Position numbers and translations under genes: made by a program. From the NCBI RefSeq assembly GCF_009900745.1, contig NZ_WXVU01000002.1, positions 124,001 to 188,000 on the forward strand: 64,000 nucleotides of DNA. The letters run 5' to 3'. Below the pieces are notes generated by a model that saw only the letters and a list, made by a program, of their open reading frames with translations, was not told the origin of the DNA and did not search any database. Shown here in pieces: positions 19,341 through 27,798 of the stretch (within the stretch, counting starts at the first letter, position 1; every line of letters starts with the position of its first letter). Source of the stretch: Chryseobacterium sp. c4a (GTDB lineage Bacteria; Bacteroidota; Bacteroidia; Flavobacteriales; Weeksellaceae).

Positions 19341-20069
19341 TTTTTAGGGTTATTTCATGACGAAGTTAATCATTTCAATCAAGTAGGGTAAATATATGAT
19401 TGTTAAAAGAATTTAGCAAATATTCATGAATTTCCCATTGTTTAGCCGTGAATGATTATATCTAAAATTCTGGGTTTTAAAAAATTATAAATTGTAAAGT
19501 ACGCATAAAATATGACATATAAAAAAAAATTTTAACATATTTTGGGTTCTGTTTTGTAATTTTATTCTTCAAAATATGAGATTTTGATAAAAATTTTAAC
19601 TTCATAAAAAAGTATCTGGATATCATTTTAGATCTTGATAGATTAAGATTGATGGTATGGCCTTAATGAAGAGATAATTTCTATTGCTGAAGCTCTTATT
19701 TTTAATATGTCAGTGAATAATTGAATAGAACCTCTCTGAAGATGTTTTTTTGTTCCTACATCCTTTCAGGTTGGTCATGCTGGTGTTATGAAGATAAATT
19801 CTGGAAACGCAAATGTAAAGTCCACTCTCGGTTTAACTGCACCTGGAAATACGTCCGTTTTAAGTAAGAGTACAGGTGCTTTGTGCTTTTTTCTAATTTT
19901 TGTACAAGCTTGGCCGAAGTTGCCTTTTTAGCAAAAGAGTCCTTTTTTACCCATTAAGCTTTCACATACTTATTGCAATTTTCGTCAGTTTGTTTTCTGT
20001 AGCTGTAGAAAATTTTTCCGAATCCTTCTAAAATTAATATCTTCGCTGTAACTGTAAAATATAGAGTAA
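19341..20069. other. Long intergenic region with possible gene remnants
   Basis: 729 bases. 19341-19700 is AT-rich and holds the channel promoter region (a TATATTTA lies at about 19395 on the minus strand). From about 19750 to 19950 base composition becomes more even. Two short open frames exist there, one on each strand (plus: VGHAGVMKINSGNANVKS and on; minus: KKATSAKLVQKLEKSTKHLY and on). Neither has a convincing start, and I recognise neither. They may be remnants of a decayed gene. Confidence 0.4.
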
Positions 20070-21167
20070 ATGAAGCTAAGAACTGTAATTTCAAAGATAG
20101 AAGAGGAAATAAGTATCAGACAGGCAGAAGATTTTGACAATGTTGGGCTATTATGTGGAGTTCCGGATCGTGATGTCTCTGGGATTCTGGTTTGCCATGA
20201 TGCATTAGAAAATGTAGTAGATGAAGCCATTGAAAAAAATTGCAACCTGATTGTGTGTTTTCATCCTATTATATTTTCGGGATTGAAATCGTTAACCGGG
20301 AAAAACTATGTGGAAAAAGCAGTTTTAAAAGCTATTGAAAATAAAATAGCCATTTATGCTATTCATACCGCCTTTGATAATGATTTCTTTGGAGTCAATT
20401 ATGGAATATGCAGCCAGTTGGGATTGAAAAACATGAAAATACTTCAGCCCAAACAAAATAATTTGAAACAACTTACTGTTTTTGTACCTAAAGACTATTC
20501 AGAAAAAGTAAAAGAAGCGATGTTCTCTGCCGGAGCAGGAAGCATAGGTTTTTACGACGAATGCAGCTTTACAGTGAATGGAAATGGAACATTCAGACCG
20601 GTTGAAGGTTCAAATCCATTTTCAGGACAACAGAACATTCGTGAGAATGCTGATGAAGATATGATTTCTGTAATTTTTGAAACCTATAAAGAAGGACAGA
20701 TTATAGGAGCAATGAAAGCAGCTCATCCTTATGAAGAAGTTGCCCATCAGGTTTATAGTCTCGATAATAAAAATCATCATGCCGGGCTGGGAATGTATGG
20801 TGAGCTGGAAGAAGAAATGGAAGAAAAGGATTTCCTGGGGTTTGTAAAAGAAAAATTTGGTCTTGAAGTCATCAAACACTCAGCTTTTAATAATAAAAAA
20901 ATCAAAAGAGTAGGAGTCCTTGGTGGTTCCGGGGCCAGTGGAATACGTTCTGCAATTTCCAAAAAATGTGATGTTTACCTTACTGGAGATCTTAAATATC
21001 ATGACTATTTTTTAGCAGAGTCTAAAATGTTGATCTGTGATATAGGACATTATGAATCAGAACAATTTGTAACTCAACAATTATTTGAAATTTTATCACA
21101 AAAATTTAGTACATTTGCAATTTCAAAATCTATTGAAAAAACAAACCCAGTAAATTATTTCATTTAA
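20070..21167 (+). CDS. NIF3-like dinuclear metal protein (YbgI/GCH type 2 family)
   Basis: 365 residues, the longer form of the NIF3 family with a PII/CutA-like insert (about 125-240: QLTVFVPKDYSEKVKEAMFS to HPYEEVAHQVYSL) between two metal-binding halves. Likely ligands lie in CFHPIIF (about 64), IHTAFDND (about 99-104) and IGHYESEQ near 327. GGSGASG and TGDLKYHDYF are family hallmarks. The family forms hexameric toroids with a two-metal site; its reaction is unsettled despite the database label GTP cyclohydrolase. The stop is followed after 2 bases by the next ATG, so the two proteins are translated from one mRNA. Confidence 0.92.
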   Translation: MKLRTVISKIEEEISIRQAEDFDNVGLLCGVPDRDVSGILVCHDALENVVDEAIEKNCNLIVCFHPIIFSGLKSLTGKNYVEKAVLKAIENKIAIYAIHTAFDNDFFGVNYGICSQLGLKNMKILQPKQNNLKQLTVFVPKDYSEKVKEAMFSAGAGSIGFYDECSFTVNGNGTFRPVEGSNPFSGQQNIRENADEDMISVIFETYKEGQIIGAMKAAHPYEEVAHQVYSLDNKNHHAGLGMYGELEEEMEEKDFLGFVKEKFGLEVIKHSAFNNKKIKRVGVLGGSGASGIRSAISKKCDVYLTGDLKYHDYFLAESKMLICDIGHYESEQFVTQQLFEILSQKFSTFAISKSIEKTNPVNYFI

Positions 21168-21169
21168 AT

Positions 21170-21946
21170 ATGGCAAAAACCAACGATATTTCAGTTGAAG
21201 AAAAATTAAGAGCTTTATACGATTTACAGATCATTGATTCAAGATTGGATGAAATCCGAAATACTAGAGGAGAATTGCCAATTGAAGTTGAAGATCTTGA
21301 AATCGAGATTGAAGGTCTTGAAAAGAGAGCTGAAAAATTTCATGCAGACATTAAAGATCAGGACGATCAAATCAAAACAAAGCATGAAGTAATTAACCAT
21401 GCTAAAACTTTAATTGAGAAATACAAATCTCAGCAGGATAATGTAAGAAACAATAAAGAGTTTGAAGCATTAGGAAAAGAAATGGAATTCCAGGATCTTG
21501 AAATCCAACTTGCTGAAAAGAGAATTAAAGAATTCGGAGCTAAAATCGCTCACAAAAACGAAACTTTAAGCGAGTTGAATGCAAAGATCAACGATTTGAA
21601 AAGCCACTTGAAATTCAAGAAAGAAGAACTAGAAGGTTTAATTTCTGAAACTCAAAAAGAAGAAGAATATTTATTAGAGCAATCTAAAGAATATGCAGGT
21701 AAAATTGACGAGAGATTACTAGCTTCTTACAACAGAATCAGAACAAACTCTATCAACGGTCTTGCAGTAGTAGGATTAGAAAGAGGAGCTCCAAAAGGGT
21801 CTTTCTTCACTATTCCACCACAAAAGCAAATGGAAATCGCTCAGAGAAAGAAAATCATCATTGATGAGCACTCTGGAAAAATCCTTGTTGACGATGAGTT
21901 GGTAATGGAGGAAAACGAAAGAATGAAATCTGTAATTAAATTCTAA
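21170..21946 (+). CDS. Coiled-coil CT398/DUF164-type protein lacking zinc-ribbon cysteines
   Basis: 258 residues. Residues about 10-180 form a long antiparallel coiled coil rich in Glu and Lys. The C-terminal fold matches the family's zinc ribbon (NRIRTNSINGLAVVGLERG, then IPPQKQMEIAQRKKIIIDEH, GKILV). However, the four metal-binding cysteines of typical members are absent: GAPKGS where CGGC-like sequence is usual, and DEHSGKI where CEHCGRI is usual. The whole protein contains no cysteine. It is co-transcribed with the NIF3 gene, a pairing seen widely in bacteria, suggesting a shared process. The role is unknown. Confidence 0.85.
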   Translation: MAKTNDISVEEKLRALYDLQIIDSRLDEIRNTRGELPIEVEDLEIEIEGLEKRAEKFHADIKDQDDQIKTKHEVINHAKTLIEKYKSQQDNVRNNKEFEALGKEMEFQDLEIQLAEKRIKEFGAKIAHKNETLSELNAKINDLKSHLKFKKEELEGLISETQKEEEYLLEQSKEYAGKIDERLLASYNRIRTNSINGLAVVGLERGAPKGSFFTIPPQKQMEIAQRKKIIIDEHSGKILVDDELVMEENERMKSVIKF

Positions 21947-21966
21947 TTATTGATTTTCGACAATAT

Positions 21967-21997
21967 AAAAGCTGTTTCATTTTGAGACAGCTTTTTT
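21967..21997 (+). terminator. Rho-independent terminator of the NIF3 operon
   Basis: 13-base arms AAAAGCTGTTTCA / TGAGACAGCTTTT with one G-U pair, then T residues. Confidence 0.88.
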
Positions 21998-22090
21998 ATT
22001 TTTATTGAAACACAAATGTCACAAATATTTTCACAAATAGCACAGATGTTTTTTTATAAATACTGTTAATTGTCTTATAGCAGTCTCTTT

Positions 22091-22160
22091 GTCATTCTGA
22101 CGAAGGAAGAATCTCAACATCGCAGAATAAAAATGTAAGGCCGGATTCCTGCAGAATGAC
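22091..22160. repeat. Intergenic repeat with GTCATTCTG / CAGAATGAC ends
   Basis: About 70 bases bounded by 9-base inverted ends (22091-22099 and 22152-22160), with GAAGAATCTCAAC inside. Partial relatives occur at 60108 and, more diverged, at 26249 and 26481. It resembles a REP/MITE-like family and encodes nothing visible. Confidence 0.65.
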
Positions 22161-22217
22161 AAATTACGGTTAAAAATCTGCATAATCCGTTACATCTGTG
22201 AGAATAAAAAATTCAAT

Positions 22218-22281
22218 AGAAGCGGGCTTTAGCCCGTTTAAAAAAATAACAAACTCCATTGGCTTTAGCCAAAACCTAAAT
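22218..22281. repeat. Two-hairpin intergenic repeat, copy 1
   Basis: Hairpins CGGGCTTTAGCCCG (22223-22236) and TTGGCTTTAGCCAA (22259-22272), followed by AAAACCTAAA. The same arrangement recurs at 26381-26445. Confidence 0.85.
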
Positions 22282-22300
22282 CAAACGGTCAATAGATCCC

Positions 22301-22327
22301 ACAAAAAAACCGCTTCATTTGAAGCGG
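22301..22327 (-). terminator. Terminator of the acyl-CoA synthetase gene
   Basis: On the minus strand the stem CCGCTTCA / TGAAGCGG (22327-22310) is followed by seven T residues. It lies 11 bases after the stop codon. Confidence 0.88.
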
Positions 22328-22337
22328 CTATTATTTT

Positions 22338-24116
22338 TTAATCCTGATGATCATACATCTTATTGTAAAGGCTCATAAATTTCTCTTTTACCGCTTTTCT
22401 TTTCAATTTCAGCGTAGGAGTCAGAAGTCCGGATTCAATGCTCCAAATTTCAGGAGTCAGCTCAATCTTCTTAATTTTCTCCCAATTTCCAAGGTGTTCA
22501 TTAATCCCTTCGATTTCCTTTTCAATCCTTTGTTTCAATTCTGTACTGCTGGCAATTTCAGCAGGAGTAGAACCAATGTTGAGGTTATTTCTCATAGCCC
22601 AGCTTTTAGCAAACTCAAAATCAGGTTGTACCAGGGCACATGGCATTTTTTCACCATCACCTACGACCATAATCTGCTCAATGAATTTTGATGCTTTGGC
22701 TAAATTTTCAATCGTTTGAGGAGCAATATATTTTCCGCCGGATGTTTTAAACATTTCTTTCTTACGATCCGTAATCTGTAAAAATCCATCACTATCAATA
22801 TGACCAATGTCTCCTGTTTTAAAGAATCCATCTTCAGTAAACGCTTCTTTGGTCATTTCCTCATTTTGGAAATACCCTTTGAAAACAGATGCCCCTTTTA
22901 CGGTAATTTCACCATCTTCCTGAATCTTTACTTGTAGGTTGTCCAAAGGAACACCCACGGTTCCTACTTTCATTTTTTCAAAACTGTTTACAGAAATTAC
23001 AGGAGAAGTTTCCGTTAAACCATACCCTTCCAAAATAGGAATTCCTGCATTCTGGAACATTAAATTCAGTCTTGTAGATAGGGCAGCGGATCCTGAAACT
23101 AAAGTAACAATTTCACCTCCTAATCCTTCTCTCCATTTAGAAAATACTAATTTATCTGCAATAAGTTCCTGAATACCCGATGGTTTTGAAACTGACTTCT
23201 TTTTAGTAATTAAATTCAAAGCCCAGAAGAATATTTTAGATTTCAAACCTCCGGCAGATGAACCGGTATTGTAAATTTTATCATATACTTTTTCTACCAA
23301 TCTTGGCACTACAGTCATGTAATGAGGCTTTACTTCCTTTACATTTTCCCCCATTTTATCAATGCTTTCAGCAAAATAAAGGGAAAAACCGTTGTATTGG
23401 TAAAGGTAAAAAAGCATTCTTTCAAAGATATGGCAGATAGGAAGAAAACTTAATGCTCTTGTTTCTTTGTAATCTAGGCTTTTCTTCTTAGGAATTCTTG
23501 GAATAGAACCTAATACGTTGGAAACAATATTGTTATGAGTAAGCATTACTCCTTTAGGTCTTCCTGTAGTTCCTGAAGTGTAAATGATTGTCGCTAAATC
23601 TTCTGTATTGATAGCATTAGACAGATCTTCCACTTCAATTTGAGTAGATTCATCCTCACCAAGATCCAGAATTTCACTCCAGTTGGCAGCACCGCTTATT
23701 TTATCAAAAGTAAAGATTCCCTGAAGGGTAGGAATATTGTGTTTTACCTTCATTACTTTATTAAGCAATTCTTTGTCGGAAACAAAGCAATACTGGATTT
23801 CAGCATTATTAAAGATAAATTCATAATCCTCCGGAGAAATGCTTGGATAAACCGGTACCGAAACAACACCGATCTGAGATAGTCCAAAATCCATAATAGC
23901 CCATTCCGTACGGGAATTGGTAGTGATCAAAGCGATCTTATCCCCAGGCTTTATTCCTAGCTTCAATAATCCTCTGGATATCTTATTTCCCTCATTAATA
24001 AACTCCTGTGTGGAAGTTTTTTTCCATTCACCATGATACTTCGTTACAAACATATCCGTTTTAGGATATTTTTCTAAAGCGTAGTGTGGAATATCGAATA
24101 ATCTCTTGATCGTCAT
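22338..24116 (-). CDS. Long-chain acyl-CoA synthetase (AMP-forming)
   Basis: 592 residues, normal for bacterial FadD-like ligases of the FAA1 type. It activates fatty acids to acyl-AMP and then acyl-CoA. AMP-binding motifs: YTSGTTGRPKGVMLTHNN (P-loop, about 190), EGYGLTETSPVIS (about 365), KTGDIGHIDSDGFLQITDRKK (hinge, about 440) and a catalytic Lys region near the C-terminus (LKLKRKAV). No signal peptide; cytosolic or membrane-associated. It lies next to a divergent acyl-CoA dehydrogenase gene, consistent with fatty-acid breakdown or lipid recycling. It is transcribed alone, with a clear terminator. Confidence 0.93.
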   Translation of the reverse strand: MTIKRLFDIPHYALEKYPKTDMFVTKYHGEWKKTSTQEFINEGNKISRGLLKLGIKPGDKIALITTNSRTEWAIMDFGLSQIGVVSVPVYPSISPEDYEFIFNNAEIQYCFVSDKELLNKVMKVKHNIPTLQGIFTFDKISGAANWSEILDLGEDESTQIEVEDLSNAINTEDLATIIYTSGTTGRPKGVMLTHNNIVSNVLGSIPRIPKKKSLDYKETRALSFLPICHIFERMLFYLYQYNGFSLYFAESIDKMGENVKEVKPHYMTVVPRLVEKVYDKIYNTGSSAGGLKSKIFFWALNLITKKKSVSKPSGIQELIADKLVFSKWREGLGGEIVTLVSGSAALSTRLNLMFQNAGIPILEGYGLTETSPVISVNSFEKMKVGTVGVPLDNLQVKIQEDGEITVKGASVFKGYFQNEEMTKEAFTEDGFFKTGDIGHIDSDGFLQITDRKKEMFKTSGGKYIAPQTIENLAKASKFIEQIMVVGDGEKMPCALVQPDFEFAKSWAMRNNLNIGSTPAEIASSTELKQRIEKEIEGINEHLGNWEKIKKIELTPEIWSIESGLLTPTLKLKRKAVKEKFMSLYNKMYDHQD

Positions 24117-24472
24117 GATTTTTTAAATAATTTATAAAGAAATCTAAATATAAGCATTTTTTTTAATTGTATACATTTGAATCTGATAATTAGAGATAAG
24201 TTGAATGTGTACCATAGCAGTTTCTGCGGAAACGCCCTCTGAGAGCCATAAAACAGGATTGTTGAATTGATTATGCTTTATTACTCATTATATTTTACGA
24301 ATAATACCAATATCTGTTTTATAAGCCGTTAATATCATAAAATCATACCTCTCAAATCTGGCAGCCTGTATCTCTTCCATCTCCCTTTACATCAGTATTT
24401 TCCCTTGTTTTAATTTATTTTTTCAGATTTGCTTAAAAAGTGTAAATTTACGGCTATCTAATTATTTTTTTT
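24117..24472. other. Intergenic region between divergent fatty-acid genes
   Basis: 356 bases with no credible ORF. Promoter-like TATATTTA lies about 30 bases before the synthetase start (minus), and TAAATTTA at about 24442-24449 before the dehydrogenase (plus). Both match TAnnTTTG except for the last base. Confidence 0.5.
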
Positions 24473-25612
24473 ATGGACTTTAATTTATCGGAAGAACAGC
24501 TGATGATTCAGCAAGCGGCAAGAGACTTTGCACAGAACGAACTATTACCTGGAGTTATTGAAAGAGACCGCGACCAAAAATTCCCTGTAGAGCAGGTGAA
24601 AAAAATGGGAGAAATGGGACTTTTAGGAATGATGGTGGATCCAAAATACGGTGGTGCAGGTATGGACAGCGTTTCTTACGTGCTGGCAATGGAAGAGATT
24701 GCAAAAGTGGATGCTTCTGCAGCAGTTGTAATGTCTGTAAACAATTCATTGGTGTGTGCCGGTCTTGAAAAATTTGCATCTGAAGAACAAAAAGTAAAAT
24801 ACCTTACTCCTCTTGCAAGCGGACAGGTGATCGGAGCATTCGCTTTATCTGAGCCGGAAGCAGGTTCTGATGCAACATCTCAGAAAACTACTGCTGAAGA
24901 CAAAGGAGATTACTATCTTTTAAATGGTATTAAAAACTGGATCACGAACGGTGGAACAGCTACTTACTATATTGTAATTGCACAAACTGATCCAGAGAAA
25001 AAACATAAAGGAATCAATGCTTTCATCGTAGAAAGAGGTTGGGAAGGTTTCGAAATCGGAACAAAAGAAGATAAACTGGGAATCAGAGGAAGTGATACGC
25101 ACTCTTTGATCTTCAATAATGTAAAAGTTCCAAAAGAAAACAGAATTGGTGCTGACGGGTTTGGTTTCAATTTTGCAATGGCTGTATTGAATGGCGGAAG
25201 AATCGGTATCGCTTCTCAGGCATTAGGTATCGCTTCAGGAGCTTACGAATTGGCATTGAAATATGCTAAAACAAGAAAAGCGTTCAAAACAGAGATCATC
25301 AACCACCAGGCTATCGCATTCAAATTAGCTGATATGGCTACTCAGATCACTGCTGCAAGAATGTTATGTTTCAAAGCAGCTTGTGAGAAAGATGCTGGAA
25401 AAGACATCTCTGAAAGTGGAGCTATGGCAAAATTATACTCTTCTCAGGTAGCAATGGATACTACTATTGAAGCTGTACAGATTCACGGTGGATACGGATA
25501 TGTTAAAGAATACCACGTAGAAAGATTAATGAGAGATGCAAAAATTACTCAGATTTACGAAGGAACTTCTGAAATCCAGAAAATCGTGATCTCCAGAAGT
25601 ATTGCAAAATAA
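24473..25612 (+). CDS. Acyl-CoA dehydrogenase
   Basis: 379 residues, a complete single-domain flavoenzyme that oxidises acyl-CoA to trans-2-enoyl-CoA with FAD and passes electrons to ETF. Signatures: FALSEPEAGSDA (about 125), the FAD-contacting GIRGSDTHSL (about 200), QIHGGYGY (about 340) and catalytic Glu363 in YEGTSEIQ. The position of this Glu is that of short- and medium-chain enzymes. Codon use is strongly biased (AAC, ATC, TTC and GGA preferred over neighbours), suggesting high expression. The next small gene begins 23 bases later and may be co-transcribed. Confidence 0.94.
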   Translation: MDFNLSEEQLMIQQAARDFAQNELLPGVIERDRDQKFPVEQVKKMGEMGLLGMMVDPKYGGAGMDSVSYVLAMEEIAKVDASAAVVMSVNNSLVCAGLEKFASEEQKVKYLTPLASGQVIGAFALSEPEAGSDATSQKTTAEDKGDYYLLNGIKNWITNGGTATYYIVIAQTDPEKKHKGINAFIVERGWEGFEIGTKEDKLGIRGSDTHSLIFNNVKVPKENRIGADGFGFNFAMAVLNGGRIGIASQALGIASGAYELALKYAKTRKAFKTEIINHQAIAFKLADMATQITAARMLCFKAACEKDAGKDISESGAMAKLYSSQVAMDTTIEAVQIHGGYGYVKEYHVERLMRDAKITQIYEGTSEIQKIVISRSIAK

Positions 25613-25635
25613 GAATTAATAAAACACACTTACCT

Positions 25636-26001
25636 ATGAAAAAATCTTTGTGGATCACCCTTGGGGTCGTACTGCTATTGTTAGGAGTATTTGTATGGTA
25701 TAAGTTCTTCTTCGTTTTCGGGGAAGGCGTAAAATCCGGATACCTGAATTATGCCATGAAAAAAGGCTATGTCTTCAAAACGTATGAAGGTAAATTGATT
25801 CAAGAAGGATTTGGAAAAGGAAAAACAGGAGGCATTACAAGCTATGAGTTCGAGTTTTCTGTAGATGACCCTGAAGTTTTCAAGCAATTGGAAACCAACA
25901 GTGGCAAAACCTTTGATCTCCATTACAAAGAATACAATGGTGCTCTTCCTTGGAGAGGAAACACAAAGTTTGTCGTAGACAAAGTCGTGAACATGAAATA
26001 A
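25636..26001 (+). CDS. Small membrane-anchored protein of unknown function
   Basis: 121 residues with one N-terminal membrane segment (about 5-27, LWITLGVVLLLLGVFVWYKF) and a periplasmic or extracytoplasmic beta-rich domain (SGYLNYAMKKGYVFKTYEGK, about 35-115). It starts 23 bases after the acyl-CoA dehydrogenase and has its own terminator. I believe similar proteins are common in Flavobacteriia and sometimes carry an unlikely 6-phosphogluconate dehydrogenase label; no dehydrogenase motif is visible. Confidence 0.8.
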   Translation: MKKSLWITLGVVLLLLGVFVWYKFFFVFGEGVKSGYLNYAMKKGYVFKTYEGKLIQEGFGKGKTGGITSYEFEFSVDDPEVFKQLETNSGKTFDLHYKEYNGALPWRGNTKFVVDKVVNMK

Positions 26002-26003
26002 TT

Positions 26004-26036
26004 AAAAGGCTTCCGTTTTGGAGGCCTTTTTCTTTT
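26004..26036 (+). terminator. Rho-independent terminator
   Basis: Stem AAAAGGCTTCC / GGAGGCCTTTT with one G-U pair and a T-rich tail, immediately after the 121-residue gene. Confidence 0.87.
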
Positions 26037-26037
26037 T

Positions 26038-26127
26038 AGGAGCTTTTTCCCGCTATCCACTCATACTCCTCGCGCCAGGCTGTGCCCAATTCATGCTGCG
26101 GGGTAACCGTTACTATCGGGGCTAGGT
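26038..26127. repeat. GC-rich structured intergenic element
   Basis: About 90 bases, much richer in GC than the flanks, opening AGGAGCTTTTTCCCGCTATC and ending ACTATCGGGGCTAGG. It contains the local palindrome GTAACCGTTAC, and its CCCG and CGGG can pair across the element. No ORF. I recall related ends (CCCGCTATCC ... TCGGGGCTAGG) in other Flavobacteriia but cannot verify that here. It could be a repeat family, an RNA or a mobile palindrome. Confidence 0.55.
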
Positions 26128-26248
26128 TTATGAGTAAAAAGAATAAAGAATAAAGAATAAAAGTAATATAAGGGCTAGATCCTAATACAGTATTACTATA
26201 TCAACAGAAGATTTCCAGCATCATAACTTTTGTATCTTAACCAGTTTT

Positions 26249-26297
26249 GTCATCCTGTAAGGATCTCACATCATACATTTTAAAAGATCATCATGAC
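26249..26297. repeat. Short GTCAT ... ATGAC element
   Basis: GTCATCCTGTAAGGATCTCAC at the left and ATGAC at the right, a probable diverged member of the family at 22091. Confidence 0.4.
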
Positions 26298-26330
26298 AGA
26301 TATTATTTTAATCATCGGCTATCCATCCAC

Positions 26331-26382
26331 ATATCAATATCAATATCAATGTCAATATCAATATCAATATCAATATCAATAG
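26331..26382. repeat. Hexanucleotide microsatellite (ATCAAT)n
   Basis: Eight or so consecutive copies of ATCAAT with one A-to-G change in the middle. Non-coding. Confidence 0.95.
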
Positions 26383-26445
26383 GGGTGGGCTTTAGCCCGC
26401 CTAAATAAATAACATATATTCCATTGGCTTTAGCCAAAACCTAAA
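26381..26445. repeat. Two-hairpin intergenic repeat, copy 2
   Basis: Hairpins TGGGCTTTAGCCCG (26386-26399) and TTGGCTTTAGCCAA (26424-26437) plus AAAACCTAAA, as at 22218-22281. The spacing differs by 2 bases. Confidence 0.85.
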
Positions 26446-26480
26446 AATTAAAACACAAATCCCACAAATATCACAACTCG

Positions 26481-26510
26481 GTCATTGCGAGCGTAGGGAA
26501 GCAATCTCAT
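26481..26510. repeat. GTCATTGCGAG ... GCAATCTCA short repeat
   Basis: A motif with self-complementary core (ATTGC/GCAAT), related in style to the GTCATTCTG elements at 22091 and 60108. Confidence 0.5.
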
Positions 26511-26601
26511 CTCACAATTATTACCATCAATTTTTACTTTCTACACATAAAATACATCTGTGAAAACCTGTGCAATTCGTGGTTGAAAATAAAAATCACC
26601 C

Positions 26602-26636
26602 CAAAAAACAAAAAATCCATCACAAGGATGGATTTT
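26602..26636 (-). terminator. Terminator of the DUF4349 gene
   Basis: Stem AAAATCCATC / GATGGATTTT with a 5-base loop. On the minus strand it is followed by a T run, 7 bases after the stop. Confidence 0.87.
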
Positions 26637-26642
26637 GAAATT

Positions 26643-27590
26643 CTAATGAGAATCCTGATTAGGAATATTATTGTTTTTCTTCTTTTTATAAAAATAGTAC
26701 CCAATACCTCCGATTAAAAATACCGGCCATAAAGGAAGGATAAACAGGAAGATGGAAGTAATCACGTCCCAGCCCGATTCAATAGCAGCTAATGATTTTC
26801 CGCCAAATGTTTTAGGCTCTTTTTCTAATGCTGTTTTATCAGTGATATTGACATCGATACTACAGATGGTGTTGTCTGCATAATTTCTTCCCGTAACCTG
26901 AATGTCTCTGGTTTCAATATCTCCTATATTGCTGTTCAGAGCCTCCATTAATCCATCAAAATGTTGGATTGGAACTTTGATATTCATGCTGTAAATCTTT
27001 TGATTTTCATCACGCGGATTCGCTGATTCAATATAAGACTGGTTTTCACTTTTAATATAGCCATTGTTTCTGATAGCTTCTTCTCTGATGATTTCTTTTA
27101 CCGTCTCGGCGTTATCTGCCCTTACCACAAGATATCCTGTTTTTACCATTTTATCTTTTGAGACATTCAGTTCGTAGCTGTCATTTTTCGGTTTCTCCTT
27201 GTAAATAACTTTGGTTTCTTTAATCACTTTAGGAGCAGGAACATTGACTACAATTTTTTCAGCTTTTTTAGAAGCAGAATCTTTTTTCTCAACTTTTGAT
27301 TCCAGTTTTGTAGAAGCAATCTTATCAGATAGAGAATCTACCATTTTAGAAGTGCTTTCTATTTTATCCTGAATATCACTTTTGGTTCCTTCAATATCTT
27401 TTATTCTTATACTTGCAGAATCAAGAGCCTGATTTGCTATTTTACCGGCATTATCAATAGCATCTGAAGCAACGGAAGCTGTACTGTCTATACTGTTAAC
27501 AGTTTCTTCCATTTTAGATTGAGAAACTCCTCCTTTTTTACAGGCAATAAAAGAACCTGAAATAGCAATGAGTAAGATGAACTTTTTCAT
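26643..27590 (-). CDS. DUF4349 lipoprotein
   Basis: 315 residues. The lipoprotein signal has its lipobox at SFIAC, lipidated C17. Residues 25-120 are a low-complexity helical stretch rich in Ser, Asp and Lys. The DUF4349 domain spans about 143-265 (KMVKTGYLVVRADNAETVKE; IKVPIQHFDGLMEAL). A single membrane helix (about 278-300, IFLFILPLWPVFLIGGIGYY) is followed by a basic tail. The two membrane attachments, lipid and helix, place the domain in the periplasm at the inner membrane or bridging. DUF4349 is widespread and of unknown function. Single gene. Confidence 0.9.
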   Translation of the reverse strand: MKKFILLIAISGSFIACKKGGVSQSKMEETVNSIDSTASVASDAIDNAGKIANQALDSASIRIKDIEGTKSDIQDKIESTSKMVDSLSDKIASTKLESKVEKKDSASKKAEKIVVNVPAPKVIKETKVIYKEKPKNDSYELNVSKDKMVKTGYLVVRADNAETVKEIIREEAIRNNGYIKSENQSYIESANPRDENQKIYSMNIKVPIQHFDGLMEALNSNIGDIETRDIQVTGRNYADNTICSIDVNITDKTALEKEPKTFGGKSLAAIESGWDVITSIFLFILPLWPVFLIGGIGYYFYKKKKNNNIPNQDSH

Positions 27591-27798
27591 AACATTATTT
27601 TTTTTGATGAAGTAAAATTAGTCATGAGGATTCTGAAGCACTTGTAAATAGGGTGTATTCTAATCGTAAAATTATAACTGTAATATTTTCAGTGTTTTGT
27701 ATCTGTTTTACAAAAGATTTACAAAGCGTTTTTATACTGAATATTGGATTCTGAACATTCCAACAATAGCAAATATTATAATTGAAGATGTGATAATT

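Noticed and set aside
18219..20069. tRNA or rRNA gene in the gaps around the channel
   Set aside because: I found no cloverleaf or conserved T-loop sequence in these or the other intergenic gaps.
26331..26382. Microsatellite as a phase-variation switch
   Set aside because: It is about 260 bases from the nearest coding end and not in a promoter or reading frame.
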